Numbered from the stretch's first letter, positions 1 to 8,411 are shown. The stretch is 64,000 nt of DNA from Planococcus sp. CP5-4_YE (GCF_019042655.1 NZ_JAHPZO010000002.1:124001-188000), one strand, 5' to 3'. The notes: generated by a model not told the origin, from the sequence alone. Numbers and translations are program-made.

Positions 1-892
1 CGATGCCACGCCCTTCTTGCCTCATATAAAGGACGATGCCCGCTCCTGCCTGTTCGATCAATTTGAGTGACTTGGCCAGTTGTGCCCCGCAGTCGCAACG
101 GCGCGAGTGGAAAATATCGCCCGTCAAACATTCGGAATGAATGCGCACAATCGGCGCTTCTACTGATTCCGGATTGCCTTTGACGATGGCCACATGTTCT
201 TCCGCGTCCAGCCGGTTGGAATAGCCGACCATGCGGAACTCGCCGAAATCAGTCGGCATATGGACACTCGATTCACGCGTGATGAGCGGGTCTTTTTCTG
301 CACGGTACGCATAGAGGTCTTCGATCGTGATGATTTTTAACTCCAGCGCATCCGCTAATTTTTCCAAATCAGGCATGCGCGACATCGTGCCATCCGCATT
401 CATGATTTCACAAATCACCGCTGCCGGCTCACTGCCGGATAGACGCGCCAAATCAACAGACGCTTCCGTATGGCCTTGGCGCTGGAATACGCCGCCCAGT
501 TTCGCGACGAGCGGAAAGACATGCCCAGGCCGTTTGAAATCTTGCGGCACGGCTTTCGTATCGAGCATCTGCAAGATGGTGTCCGACCGTTCAAATGCAC
601 TGATGCCCGTCTTGGCATCTTTATGGTCGATGCTGACGGTAAACGCCGTTTCGTGGTGGTCGGTATTATGGCTGACCATTTGATCGAGTTTCAATCGCAA
701 GGCGATGTCCGGCGAGACCGGCGTGCAGATAAGCCCCCGGCCGTGCGTGGCCATGAAATTGATGTTCTCAGGCGTCGCATGTTCTGCGAGACAGACGAAA
801 TCGCCTTCGTTTTCTCTTGATTCATCATCAACCAGAATAATGACTTTTCCTACCTGCAAATCCTTTACTGCTTCTTCAATTGTATTTAGCAT
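1..892 (-). CDS. ribBA: RibBA, bifunctional DHBP synthase / GTP cyclohydrolase II (3' end outside window)
   Basis: Makes both riboflavin precursors: 3,4-dihydroxy-2-butanone 4-phosphate from ribulose 5-phosphate, and the pyrimidine intermediate from GTP. About 297 residues are visible. The N-terminal DHBP synthase half carries the acidic metal/substrate loop [10 protein letters not shown] near residue 22. The second half begins near residue 205 and has the zinc site of GTP cyclohydrolase II ([19 protein letters not shown]). The frame stays open to the left edge at the QEGRG motif, so about 100 residues are missing. ATG at 892 follows AAAGGAG. Third visible gene of the ribD-ribE-ribBA operon, 13 bases after ribE; ribH would be expected next, beyond the edge. 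Confidence 0.95.
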   Translation of the reverse strand, partial: MLNTIEEAVKDLQVGKVIILVDDESRENEGDFVCLAEHATPENINFMATHGRGLICTPVSPDIALRLKLDQMVSHNTDHHETAFTVSIDHKDAKTGISAFERSDTILQMLDTKAVPQDFKRPGHVFPLVAKLGGVFQRQGHTEASVDLARLSGSEPAAVICEIMNADGTMSRMPDLEKLADALELKIITIEDLYAYRAEKDPLITRESSVHMPTDFGEFRMVGYSNRLDAEEHVAIVKGNPESVEAPIVRIHSECLTGDIFHSRRCDCGAQLAKSLKLIEQAGAGIVLYMRQEGRGI

Positions 893-905
893 CGGTTTTG
901 CTCCT

Positions 906-1541
906 TTAAAATCCGTGGCGCCGCAAATAATCGGCGTTCATCGGTTGTTTTGGCGCATGCTCCATAAAACGCTGCACGTATTTCCCGAACATATCGGTTT
1001 CGAGATTGACTGAATCGCCAGCTTTTTTACCGCCTAGAGTCGTTTCCCCAGCTGTATGAGGAATAAGCGAAACGGTCAGGTGGTTTTCGCTGAGTTCGAA
1101 GATCGTCAAACTGACGCCGTCGATGGCAACAGACCCTTTGACGATGGACTGTGCAAGCAATTCGGCAGGCGCTGCGATATCGATATACAAGGAGTTTTCC
1201 TGAGGGCGCTTGCGTAAAATTTTGCCGACCCCGTCGATATGGCCAGCGACAAGATGTCCACCAAAACGGCCATTCGCCGCCATCGCCCGCTCGAGGTTGA
1301 CGGAGCTAGAGGTACTTAATGACGAAAGTGTGGTGCCGTGAAAGGTTTCCGGCATGACATCCACCGTAAATCGGCCATTCGACATTGAAGTCACGGTTAA
1401 GCACACGCCTTCTACTGAAATGCTGTCGCCGATTTTTGTTTCTTCTAAGACGACAGTTGCACGTATCGTCATTTCCATGCTGGACGCACCGCGTTTAATG
1501 CTTGCGAGCTGTCCAGTTTCTTCGATAATGCCTGTAAACAT
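906..1541 (-). CDS. ribE: Riboflavin synthase alpha chain
   Basis: 211 residues; dismutates two 6,7-dimethyl-8-ribityllumazines to riboflavin plus the pyrimidine precursor, in the cytosol. It shows the two lumazine-binding beta-barrel repeats: [10 protein letters not shown] at the N-terminus, and the second repeat from about residue 98 ([12 protein letters not shown]). An upstream in-frame GTG overlaps the Shine-Dalgarno; AAAGGAG lies 8 bases before the ATG at 1541, so that start was chosen. It begins 5 bases after the ribD stop, so co-translation within the rib operon is likely. Length is normal for the family. Confidence 0.95.
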   Translation of the reverse strand: MFTGIIEETGQLASIKRGASSMEMTIRATVVLEETKIGDSISVEGVCLTVTSMSNGRFTVDVMPETFHGTTLSSLSTSSSVNLERAMAANGRFGGHLVAGHIDGVGKILRKRPQENSLYIDIAAPAELLAQSIVKGSVAIDGVSLTIFELSENHLTVSLIPHTAGETTLGGKKAGDSVNLETDMFGKYVQRFMEHAPKQPMNADYLRRHGF

Positions 1542-1546
1542 GTGTG

Positions 1547-2629
1547 TCACTCCTTTAAGGTGGAGATGATCTTCAAATCCGTTCCGATTCGTTCTACTTT
1601 CTGCGTCTCCAAGCGGACGCCGTTTGATGCGGAACTGGCGTGCAGATCACCGAATACCGAAACGGTTCCTTCGTCGCCGAGAATGATTGGCGCGATATAC
1701 GTTGCGATTTCATCCACTTGCTTGCTTTGCAAGAAAGCGGTATTGATTTTTTGGCCGCCTTCCACAAGTACCGATAAAATTTTGCGCGCAGCCAGCACTT
1801 TCAATGCTGCGGCAATGTCTACATCGGGCGTATCCAGCTGCAAGATTTCGACATGCTCTGGAAAAGCTCCGCGGCTATCGATATCCACCCCTGATCCGAC
1901 AATAATCCAAGTAGGGGCATCAGGTACTTGAATAATGTGGCTCTCGATCGGGATTCGTAAATGGTGATCCAATATGACGCGGACCGGTTGCCTCGGGGAG
2001 TCGGCAAACCGATTGGTCAAGCGGGGGTTGTCGAGTGCTACAGTCTGTGCACCGACTAGGATGGCGTCGTGCAGCAAGCGCAGTTTATGAACGTCTTGCT
2101 GAACATCCGGTCCTGTTATTTTTTCCGAACGGCCACCGGTTACCGCGATTTTGCCGTCTAAGGTAATGGCGTGCTTCAATGTCACAAAAGGTCGATTTTT
2201 GCGGATATAGGTGAAGAACATTCGATTTAACTCCGCTGCTTGCTGTTCGCAGACGCCGGTCTCTACGATCACTCCGGCGGCTTCAAGCTTTTGAATACCT
2301 TGGCCTGAGACAAGTGGGTTCGGGTCCAGCACCGCGACAACAACACGGCGAATGCCCGCACGAATAATCGCGTCTGCGCAAGGGCCTGTCCGGCCATGAT
2401 GGCTGCAAGGCTCCAGTGTCACATACAAATCTGCGCCTTGCGCTTCACTGCCTGCCATATTCAGCGCATGGATTTCTGCGTGGGGCTGCCCCGCTTTCAG
2501 GTGCGCGCCCATGCCGATAATGCGGCCCTTTTTGACAATCACCGAGCCGACAAGCGGATTTGGCGAAGTCTGTCCGGCGGCTGATTGCGCCAGCTCTAGT
2601 GCTTGCTTCATGATTTGCTGATCATCCAC
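1547..2629 (-). CDS. ribD: RibD, bifunctional pyrimidine deaminase/reductase
   Basis: 360 residues; second and third steps of the GTP branch of riboflavin synthesis. The N-terminal deaminase has the zinc ligands HAEIHAL and PCSHHGRTGPC. The C-terminal NADPH-dependent reductase domain starts near residue 150 (VTLKHAITLDGKIA) and ends with VLVEGGQKINTAFL. Start chosen as GTG at 2629, which sits 9 bases after GAAAGG; an ATG seven codons later (2611) is the alternative and is close to the usual RibG start. First gene of the operon; its leader carries the FMN riboswitch and terminator. Confidence 0.95.
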   Translation of the reverse strand: MDDQQIMKQALELAQSAAGQTSPNPLVGSVIVKKGRIIGMGAHLKAGQPHAEIHALNMAGSEAQGADLYVTLEPCSHHGRTGPCADAIIRAGIRRVVVAVLDPNPLVSGQGIQKLEAAGVIVETGVCEQQAAELNRMFFTYIRKNRPFVTLKHAITLDGKIAVTGGRSEKITGPDVQQDVHKLRLLHDAILVGAQTVALDNPRLTNRFADSPRQPVRVILDHHLRIPIESHIIQVPDAPTWIIVGSGVDIDSRGAFPEHVEILQLDTPDVDIAAALKVLAARKILSVLVEGGQKINTAFLQSKQVDEIATYIAPIILGDEGTVSVFGDLHASSASNGVRLETQKVERIGTDLKIISTLKE

Positions 2630-2652
2630 TTGATCACGCCTTTCACAACATA

Positions 2653-2683
2653 ATAAAAACCCATTGATAAACCAATGGGTTAG
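2653..2683 (-). terminator. Terminator of the ribD-proximal FMN riboswitch
   Basis: On the minus strand, stem AACCCATTG / CAATGGGTT with a 6-base loop is followed by TTTTATT. It lies between the proximal FMN aptamer and the ribD start, as expected for a transcriptional OFF expression platform. Confidence 0.85.
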
Positions 2684-2732
2684 AAGACAATAGGAAATAG
2701 AACTATAGATTGCTCTATAATTTCCGTGTTCT

Positions 2733-2853
2733 TCCTTCTCCCATCCAGACTTTAACTGTCGGCTTTGGACTCTCACCAAATCCTGCCTCGTAAGGCTCAC
2801 GGGCTTCGGATTGCTCCGTTACCGTCGATTGGGAATTTCACCCGACCCCGAAG
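2733..2853 (-). promoter_or_regulatory. FMN riboswitch (RFN element), ribD-proximal copy
   Basis: Complement reads as a canonical RFN aptamer: CTTCGGGGTCGGGTGAAATT at the 5' end, the CCGAAGCCCGTGAGCC segment in the middle, and GGATGGGAGAAG at the 3' end. It binds FMN and turns off the rib operon. It is followed by the terminator at 2653-2683. Copy two of a tandem pair; it differs from the distal aptamer at about five positions of roughly 119. Confidence 0.95.
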
Positions 2854-2885
2854 GAATACTATTCAGTTGATCATCCACAGTATGC

Positions 2886-2919
2886 AAAAAAGGCCCCTTC
2901 TATAAAAGAAAGGGGCCTT
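2886..2919 (-). terminator. Terminator of the distal FMN riboswitch
   Basis: On the minus strand, AAGGCCCCTT / AAGGGGCCTT arms around a short A/T-rich loop, followed by a T run. It lies between the two FMN aptamers, so the distal riboswitch has its own expression platform. Confidence 0.85.
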
Positions 2920-2971
2920 GAAAGTGCATATCAAAGAAACCTAAGCGATTGCTAGTAGGCTGTTTGACGGT

Positions 2972-3093
2972 TCTTCTCCCATCCAGACTTTAACTGTCGG
3001 CTTTGGACTTGCACCAAATCCTGCCCCGAAAGGCTCACGGGCTTTGGATTGCTCCGTTACCGTCGATTGGGAATTTCACCCGACCCCGAAGAA
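2972..3093 (-). promoter_or_regulatory. FMN riboswitch (RFN element), distal copy
   Basis: Second complete RFN aptamer, upstream of the first with no gene between them. All conserved blocks are present (CTTCGGGGTCGGGTGAAATT, the CCAAAGCCCGTGAGCC variant, GGATGGGAGAAG). A 6-bp palindrome (TCTGGA-gctg-TCCAGA) lies about 35 bases upstream. I could not assign the operon promoter confidently in 3094-3180. Confidence 0.95.
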
Positions 3094-3211
3094 CGCTATA
3101 GATGATTATCTGTAAGTTTAGCGTAAGCTTCTGGAGCTGTCCAGAAAAGAATATTCATTTGTTGAGCGCAACCAACTCAATCCCTAGAAAGAAACTCGGA
3201 TTTTTTACTCA

Positions 3212-3511
3212 TCACCACATCGGCCCGCGCTCGTCTGTCAATTCGATGAAGAATGGGTAAATGCCCATGATTACTAAAAAGGAAGCCAAGAATAGCGCGA
3301 GGGAAACGAACGGATCGATGCCGAAAGCCACCGAAATGAACATGATGAGCGGAGCGGCAAAGACAAACAAGCTGGTCTTCTTCCGCGATTCCATGGAAAC
3401 GTATTGCTCTTGCCGGCAAGCCGGGCAAGTCAAGCTATCCCCGAGTGTGAACAGCCGCCAGACAGTCTGCCCCCACGTCCATGTCGTCCCGCAATTTCGG
3501 CATTTCGGCAT
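3212..3511 (-). CDS. TIGR04104-type CXXC-20-CXXC membrane protein
   Basis: 99 residues, function unknown. Two CXXC pairs (CRNC near residue 4, CPAC near residue 31) match the architecture of the 'cxxc_20_cxxc' family of Bacillales and suggest a small zinc ribbon. Two membrane segments follow (SLFVFAAPLIMFISVAFGI and SLALFLASFLVIMGIY), with a polar C-terminus. The ATG at 3511 sits 7 bases after AGGAAAGGGGAG; an ATG six bases upstream is too close to that site. It lies upstream of the rib leader on the same strand. No substrate or partner can be read from the context. Confidence 0.75.
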   Translation of the reverse strand: MPKCRNCGTTWTWGQTVWRLFTLGDSLTCPACRQEQYVSMESRKKTSLFVFAAPLIMFISVAFGIDPFVSLALFLASFLVIMGIYPFFIELTDERGPMW

Positions 3512-3626
3512 CGCCATTCTCCCCTTTCCTCTTTCTATCTATACTTACGCCCATAAGTGGGATAAGTTCCCAAAATCGCCCCATTTTTTTGGATTTTGGG
3601 CATTCTTTCTGCTTTTCCTCAGCGTT

Positions 3627-3654
3627 AAAAAGCACTGCCCATTATGAGCAGTGC
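3627..3654 (-). terminator. Terminator of the mhqR-mhqO operon
   Basis: GCACTGC / GCAGTGC stem followed on the minus strand by TTTTT, just past the dioxygenase stop codon. Confidence 0.8.
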
Positions 3655-3664
3655 CGGATTTTCC

Positions 3665-4648
3665 TTATAGGTATTCTTTTTCGATAGTCTTCGTGCTGCG
3701 CTCGGTATCGATCGGGCGCACCATGCTTTCAATCTGTTCGCGCTTCGGTTCCAAGAACGGCGGCAAGGATAATTTCTCGCCGAGCGTTTCATATGGCTCG
3801 TCGCCCATGAAGCCCGGACCATCCGTTGCCCATTCGAACAACAGACCGGGTGCGACTCGTGCATACAATGATTCGAAGAAGAAGCGGTCGACATAGCCGG
3901 AAGTAGAGAATCCAATGTCCTGCATATGGCCGATCCACTCGTTCAACGCTTCGCGGTCCGCCACGCGGAAGGCGGCGTGATGCACCGTGCCGAAGCCTTG
4001 CTGGCCGGACGGCAAAGCTGCATTATGCTCGACAATCACTTGCGCACCATTGCCGCCTTCGCCCATCTCGAATAAATGAAGCTGCCCCTCATTGGCGATC
4101 TCGCGCATATGCATCGCTTTTTCCAATACTTCCTTTAAATAATCGAATTGGCCGATGCGAATATGAATCGGGCCAAGGCCGGTGACGGCAAATTCAAGCG
4201 GAACCGGGCCGTGCTGCCACGGCGTGCCTGCCTGTACGCCTTTGTTGTTCTCGTCTGATACAAGCATATACTGCTGGTCGTCAAAATCTGTGAACGACAA
4301 AGTTTTGCCGCCGAATTGCTCGGTTATAGCACTATGCTGCACTTCATATTTGTCAAAACGTTTTTCCCAATAGCTAAGCGCTTCGTCCGTCGGTACGCGG
4401 AAAGCCGTTTTGTAAATTTCGTTTGTGCCGTGAGAGCCTTTCGGGATTCCAGGAAAATCAAAGAAAGTCATATCCGTCCCAGCAGAGCCTTTATCGTCAG
4501 CGAAAAACAAGTGATAGGTTTGGATATCATCTTGGTTCACCGTTTTCTTGACCAATCTCATACCCAATACATAAGTGAAAAACTCATAATTCTTCTCGGC
4601 GCTGCTCGTAATCGCCGTTACGTGGTGGATCCCTTTCAATTCGTTCAT
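3665..4648 (-). CDS. mhqO: MhqO/MhqA-type ring-cleaving dioxygenase (VOC fold)
   Basis: 327 residues, cytosolic. Two tandem vicinal-oxygen-chelate modules: residues 1-135 open with GIHHVTAI, and residues 150-270 contain IHIRIG and VHHAAFRV. The metal ligands would be His8, His225 and Glu269. The B. subtilis Mhq dioxygenases detoxify quinones and hydroquinones under MhqR control. Here the start overlaps the stop of the MarR gene (ATGA), so the two are translationally coupled. The assignment is by family resemblance; the exact substrate is not visible. Confidence 0.85.
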   Translation of the reverse strand: MNELKGIHHVTAITSSAEKNYEFFTYVLGMRLVKKTVNQDDIQTYHLFFADDKGSAGTDMTFFDFPGIPKGSHGTNEIYKTAFRVPTDEALSYWEKRFDKYEVQHSAITEQFGGKTLSFTDFDDQQYMLVSDENNKGVQAGTPWQHGPVPLEFAVTGLGPIHIRIGQFDYLKEVLEKAMHMREIANEGQLHLFEMGEGGNGAQVIVEHNAALPSGQQGFGTVHHAAFRVADREALNEWIGHMQDIGFSTSGYVDRFFFESLYARVAPGLLFEWATDGPGFMGDEPYETLGEKLSLPPFLEPKREQIESMVRPIDTERSTKTIEKEYL

Positions 4649-5124
4649 GCATACCGCTCCTTGTCTGTTGGTTTTCTATCTTCCGTTTCGTTGCTGTCTT
4701 GTGCTTCATAGCCTACTTTTTTCAGCTTCTCGATCAATTCCATTACTTCTTCTTGCTCAAGCCCGGCAAACACTTTATCCATCTGCCGTTCATGTTCAGG
4801 GAAGATCCGCTTCATCAATTCCTGGCCGTCGTCCGTCAAAAGCGCATACGTTACACGCCGGTCTTCTTTGCACGCTTCCCGTTCGACATAGCCTTTTTGT
4901 TCCAGCTTATCGACTACATAGGTGATACTGCTGCTCGCTATCAACACTCTCTTGCCGATTGCCTGTATGGGCTGGCGGCCTTGATGATAAAGCAATTCAA
5001 GCACAGAGAATTCCGTCGCGTTCAAGCCGTATCCCGCTACGTCGCGTTTGATGGCGTCATGGACAGCATCAGCCGCGCGAATCAAAACCGTCACAGCTTT
5101 CAGGTTTTGGTTGGAGAACTCCAT
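4645..5124 (-). CDS. mhqR: MarR-family regulator, MhqR-like
   Basis: 159 residues; winged-helix repressor. Helix-turn-helix around residues 50-75 (QGRQPIQAIGKRVLIASSSITYVVDKLEQKGYVER) and wing sequence EDRRVTYALLTDDG. B. subtilis MhqR represses dioxygenase and azoreductase genes and is relieved by quinones and catechols. Here it is cotranscribed with its likely target enzyme by a 4-base overlap. Upstream are a near-consensus promoter and a palindrome, which suggests autoregulation. The C-terminus is long and charged (EDRKPTDKERYA). Confidence 0.85.
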   Translation of the reverse strand: MEFSNQNLKAVTVLIRAADAVHDAIKRDVAGYGLNATEFSVLELLYHQGRQPIQAIGKRVLIASSSITYVVDKLEQKGYVEREACKEDRRVTYALLTDDGQELMKRIFPEHERQMDKVFAGLEQEEVMELIEKLKKVGYEAQDSNETEDRKPTDKERYA

Positions 5125-5147
5125 TTATATTCCACCTCTTTACTTCG

Positions 5148-5166
5148 AATTAAAATATCTTTAATT
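5148..5166. promoter_or_regulatory. Candidate MhqR operator (7-bp inverted repeat)
   Basis: AATTAAA-atatc-TTTAATT is a perfect palindrome between the promoter -10 and the MarR start codon, where bound repressor would block initiation. Confidence 0.6.
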
Positions 5167-5173
5167 AAAAGTA

Positions 5174-5202
5174 ATTATAACAAGCTGTCATCCATGGGTC
5201 AA
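5174..5202 (-). promoter_or_regulatory. Sigma-A promoter of mhqR-mhqO
   Basis: On the minus strand TTGACC (5197-5202), a 17-base spacer, and consensus TATAAT (5174-5179). The operator palindrome starts 7 bases downstream of the -10. Confidence 0.8.
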
Positions 5203-5229
5203 GAGAACGGCTTCCAATTGCAGCCAATC

Positions 5230-5264
5230 AAAAAAACTCCCTTTCGCCAGATGCGAAAAGGAGC
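5230..5264 (-). terminator. Terminator of the thioesterase gene
   Basis: CTCCTTTTCGC / GCGAAAGGGAG stem-loop followed by a long T run on the minus strand, directly after the stop at 5274. Confidence 0.8.
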
Positions 5265-5273
5265 TATTGAAAT

Positions 5274-5672
5274 TTATAATTTGAAAGTGCCAGTGCTATA
5301 CGCCAATAATTCGTCTTGATCGCTGACGACACGTCCTGTCAGGATTACTGTACTATTCGTCTGATGCAGCATTTCAGCATGGAAAATGGCCGTTCCTTCC
5401 GCCAAACTTTTGATGAAGCGAACTTCCATTTGAATCGTCGAAACCGCGTCACTCCCAAGCGACCGAGAAGCTAAGCCCATGACGATATCGATTCCCGACA
5501 TGATCGCACCGCCATGAAGCATGTTTTGCATATTGTCATTTTCGGTTTTTTTCTTCAAACGCATAGACGCCTTGCCGTACTCCACCCGGTCGATTTCAAA
5601 ACCGAGCATCTGGAAATAAGGGCCGTTCTCGAACTGCTCGATCAATTGCGTATATTCCTGTACGTTTTGCAC
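5274..5672 (-). CDS. PaaI-type hotdog thioesterase
   Basis: 132 residues, normal for single-domain hotdog acyl-CoA thioesterases. The HGG signature (NMLHGGAIMSGID) lies near residue 55; the following helix and strands (VSTIQMEVRFIKSLAEGTAIFHAEML) match the PaaI/YbgC-like fold. GTG start at 5672 follows GGGGGAG. It would hydrolyse aromatic or acyl-CoA thioesters, but no catabolic genes adjoin it. Monocistronic, with its own terminator. Confidence 0.8.
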   Translation of the reverse strand: MQNVQEYTQLIEQFENGPYFQMLGFEIDRVEYGKASMRLKKKTENDNMQNMLHGGAIMSGIDIVMGLASRSLGSDAVSTIQMEVRFIKSLAEGTAIFHAEMLHQTNSTVILTGRVVSDQDELLAYSTGTFKL

Positions 5673-5794
5673 GCGATCTCCCCCAGTTGATTACTCTTCC
5701 ATTAGTATAGCACTCCTTTTTGAGGCGATTGATGGGGAAGGATTTTCCCAAAAAGCAACGAATACTTAAGGACTACCTAAAAGGAGGTTTTTGG

Positions 5795-6538
5795 ATGACA
5801 AACGATTTCGATGTACTTCCCGGCGCAGAGCCGTTTATTTCAGAAGGAGGGAAAACGGGAATTCTCATCTCCCACGGCTTTACCGGCACGACACAAAGCA
5901 TGCGCCCGCTTGCCGAAGCTTTTGCAAAAGAAGGATATAGCGTCTATGCCCCGCGCCTTAAAGGGCATGGCACGCATTATGAAGATATGGAAACAAGCAC
6001 ATATCAGGACTGGATCGCTTCTGTAGAGGAAGCTTACGCCTCGCTATCGGAGCGCTGCGATAAGATATTCGTGGCAGGCTTGTCGATGGGCGGCACGCTC
6101 GCTTTGTATATGGCGGAAAACCATCCGGAGATCCGCGCTATTTCCTTGATTAACGCCGCTGTCGAAGTCCCCGACATGGAAGGCGTCAGAGAATTGCAGG
6201 ATGTACGCTTTTTGGACGCTATCGGATCCGATATCAAAAAACCGGGCATCACTGAGCTTGCCTACGACAAAACACCAGTCGCTTCCGTCAAAGAGATCTT
6301 GTCCTTCATGGATTTGGTCCAAAAAAACCTATCGGCTATCCATTGCCCGACACTGCTGTTCGTCTCACCGGAAGACCATGTCGTTCCGCCAGTTAATTCA
6401 ACATTCATTTTCGATCATATTTCTTCTGAGGAAAAAGACCTCATCGAAATGCCCGACAGCTACCATGTGGCGACGCTTGATCACGACCAACAACGGATCA
6501 TCGACGGCACGCTCGCCTTTTTCCGCAAATATGAATAA
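5795..6538 (+). CDS. Carboxylesterase / monoacylglycerol lipase, Est30-like
   Basis: 247-residue alpha/beta hydrolase, cytosolic. Oxyanion region SHGFTGTTQS near residue 25, nucleophile elbow GLSMGG near residue 94, acid in SPEDHVVP near residue 197, and catalytic His in SYHVATLDHD near residue 226. It resembles the Geobacillus Est30 thermostable carboxylesterase group. The open frame extends 25 codons upstream, but AAAGGAGG just before the ATG at 5795 fixes the start. A bidirectional terminator follows. Confidence 0.85.
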   Translation: MTNDFDVLPGAEPFISEGGKTGILISHGFTGTTQSMRPLAEAFAKEGYSVYAPRLKGHGTHYEDMETSTYQDWIASVEEAYASLSERCDKIFVAGLSMGGTLALYMAENHPEIRAISLINAAVEVPDMEGVRELQDVRFLDAIGSDIKKPGITELAYDKTPVASVKEILSFMDLVQKNLSAIHCPTLLFVSPEDHVVPPVNSTFIFDHISSEEKDLIEMPDSYHVATLDHDQQRIIDGTLAFFRKYE

Positions 6539-6559
6539 ACTCTGCTCTATTTATAGAGC

Positions 6560-6594
6560 AAAGGACAGAAGGCTCTCACACCTTCTGTCCTTTT
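6560..6594. terminator. Bidirectional terminator between esterase and methyltransferase
   Basis: AAAGGACAGAAGG / CCTTCTGTCCTTTT inverted repeat between convergent genes. A smaller GCTCTA/TAGAGC hairpin precedes it at 6544-6559. Confidence 0.85.
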
Positions 6595-6595
6595 G

Positions 6596-7231
6596 TTACT
6601 TTTTCACTCTCGACACGAGCAAGCCATCACCGACGGGCAGCAGAATCGACTCCAATTGCGGATGCCTTGCAGCTGTTTCGTTGAACTTCTGCATCGCTTC
6701 GGTGTGCTGGCGCTCTTTACCCGCCTCTGCCACACTTCCCCCTGCTAGGACATTATCGGCGACGATCAATGCCCCGTTTTCTGCAAGTTCCAAGCAAGCA
6801 ACTAAATAGTTTTCGTAATTCTCCTTATCTGCATCGATGAAAAAGAAATCGAATGTCCGCCCCTGGTCTTTCAGTTTCGCTAAGCTCTCCAAGGCAGTTC
6901 CGGTCAGATAGTTAACTTGCCCGTCGAACCCCGCCTTTATCAACTGGGTGTTTGCCAATTCGGCATAGTCCTGCTCCAATTCTAGTGAAGTCAAATGGCC
7001 TTTGGCACCAAAGCCCCGCGCCAGGCAAATGCCACTATAGCCGCCGAGTGCGCCGATTTCCAACACTTTTTCTGCTCCCGTCATCGCCACGAGCATCGTC
7101 AGCAGTTTTCCGGATGCTGGCGATACCGAAATCGGCCGCATGCCTTTTTCGTTGATGGCGGTAAGTACACCTTCTAGCACTTCATCTTGCTCGACAAACA
7201 CTTTATTGATATAAGAATTGATTTGCTCCAT
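6596..7231 (-). CDS. Class I SAM-dependent O-methyltransferase
   Basis: 211 residues; caffeoyl-CoA/catechol O-methyltransferase-like (YrrM-type). SAM-binding motif I is VLEIGALGGYSG near residue 55; the metal-binding aspartates are in DFFFIDADKENY and ADNVLAGG. Family members methylate catechol-like hydroxyls with a divalent cation. With the Mhq and Cat enzymes of this window it could act on phenolics, which is an inference only. ATG at 7231; convergent with the esterase. Confidence 0.8.
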   Translation of the reverse strand: MEQINSYINKVFVEQDEVLEGVLTAINEKGMRPISVSPASGKLLTMLVAMTGAEKVLEIGALGGYSGICLARGFGAKGHLTSLELEQDYAELANTQLIKAGFDGQVNYLTGTALESLAKLKDQGRTFDFFFIDADKENYENYLVACLELAENGALIVADNVLAGGSVAEAGKERQHTEAMQKFNETAARHPQLESILLPVGDGLLVSRVKK

Positions 7232-7256
7232 ACTCCTATCCCTCCCCGTGATTGAG

Positions 7257-7283
7257 AAAAAGCCCCGGCATCCCGAGGCTTTT
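7257..7283 (-). terminator. Terminator of the siderophore-binding protein gene
   Basis: AAAAGCCTCGGG / CCGGGGCTTTTT hairpin with T run on the minus strand, right after the stop at 7288. Confidence 0.8.
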
Positions 7284-7287
7284 GTGA

Positions 7288-8238
7288 TTAAAATGCAGAT
7301 TCGATGGCGTTGACCATTTCGCTGACAGACTGCAGCCCACCACCGGACAGGTACCAGTAATCCGGATCCAAGTAAATGATCTTATCGTTTTGGTAAGCGT
7401 TCGTTTTCTGGACCAATTCGTTTTCCAATGAATCTTTCGCACTTGCGTCATTGCCGACTGCTGCATTGCGGTCGACGACGAACATCATGTCTGGGTTCGT
7501 ATCGAGGATGTATTCGTACGTGATGCTTTGGCCATGCGTAGACGCTTCGATGCCTTCGTCCGCTTGTTTGACGCCGAACACGTCATGGATGATGCCAAAA
7601 CGTGAAGCTGCACCGTATGCACTGACTTTCCCTTCGTTAGCTAGAACAATCAAGCCTTTTTCTTCAGAACTTGCTGTTTTCTCTTTGATGCCTTCGATTT
7701 GCTCGTTAATGGCTGCAAGCTCTTCTTTAACTTCCGCTTCTTTGCCGAAGATTTCCCCTACTGTTTCCATATTCGTCGTGAACGAGTTCATGTAATCCGT
7801 AGTGTCCACGCCTAAGTGAATAGTCGGTGCGATGTCGCTGAACTCGTTATACATTTCCGCTTGGCGGCCAGAAATAATAATCAAGTCCGGATCCATGGCG
7901 TGGATCGCTTCAAAATCCGCTTCTTTCAATGTGCCGATGTTTTCGTATTTCTCAGTGTCTTCGTATTGCTCCAAATACGTAGGAATATTCCCTTGTGCAA
8001 CGCCTGCCACAGCTTCTACTCCCAATTGATCGAGTGTATCGAGAATCCCGAAATCGAATACGACGACTTTCTCAGGATTTTTCGGAACTTCCGTCTCGCC
8101 CAGTTCATGCGTCACTTTAACCGTTTCCGTTGTTTGTGCATCCGCCGTTTGGCTGTCTGTCGCCTCTTCTTCTGCACCGCAAGCTGCGAGAACTGCAAAC
8201 ATCATTAATACCAAAATTGCCGCTAACCATTTCTTCAT
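7288..8238 (-). CDS. yclQ: Iron-siderophore ABC transporter substrate-binding lipoprotein, YclQ-like
   Basis: 316 residues. Lipoprotein signal peptide with lipobox VLAAC at residue 20, so anchored to the outer face of the membrane. The mature part is a class III binding protein: PEKVVVFDFGILDTLDQLG near residue 57, PDLIIISGRQAEMYNEFSDIAPTI, and THGQSITYEYI. The match to B. subtilis YclQ (petrobactin binding) is extensive. No permease or ATPase gene adjoins it, so it must share a transporter encoded elsewhere. Its promoter lies between two Fur boxes, indicating iron repression. Confidence 0.88.
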   Translation of the reverse strand: MKKWLAAILVLMMFAVLAACGAEEEATDSQTADAQTTETVKVTHELGETEVPKNPEKVVVFDFGILDTLDQLGVEAVAGVAQGNIPTYLEQYEDTEKYENIGTLKEADFEAIHAMDPDLIIISGRQAEMYNEFSDIAPTIHLGVDTTDYMNSFTTNMETVGEIFGKEAEVKEELAAINEQIEGIKEKTASSEEKGLIVLANEGKVSAYGAASRFGIIHDVFGVKQADEGIEASTHGQSITYEYILDTNPDMMFVVDRNAAVGNDASAKDSLENELVQKTNAYQNDKIIYLDPDYWYLSGGGLQSVSEMVNAIESAF

Positions 8239-8352
8239 TTTTTTCGTCTCCTCTTCTATTGAAATTATTGGATGAAGGACATCCGCACTGCATTATGTAA
8301 TCTTTCTTCGATGACGCTTGAAAAACCGCTCCCTTCATTGATCAGATGATAC

Positions 8353-8367
8353 TGATAATCATTATCA
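8353..8367. promoter_or_regulatory. Fur box 1 (perfect 7-1-7)
   Basis: TGATAAT-C-ATTATCA is a perfect 7-1-7 Fur box. It lies just downstream of the yclQ -10 element. Confidence 0.9.
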
Positions 8368-8383
8368 CTTAACCACATTTATT

Positions 8384-8411
8384 AGTATAGCAGAATAAAA
8401 ACTACTTTCAA
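8384..8411 (-). promoter_or_regulatory. Sigma-A promoter of yclQ
   Basis: On the minus strand TTGAAA (8406-8411), 16-base spacer with an extended TGc, then TATACT (8384-8389). The leader to the ATG is about 140 bases. Confidence 0.75.

Noticed and set aside
470-820. Open frame on the plus strand inside ribBA
   Set aside because: Antisense to a clear ribBA reading frame; no ribosome site and no recognisable protein.
3094-3180. Promoter candidates for the rib operon (TTACGC-17-ATCTAT, TTGAGT-17-TGAATA)
   Set aside because: Neither matches consensus well and they disagree on position; left unassigned.
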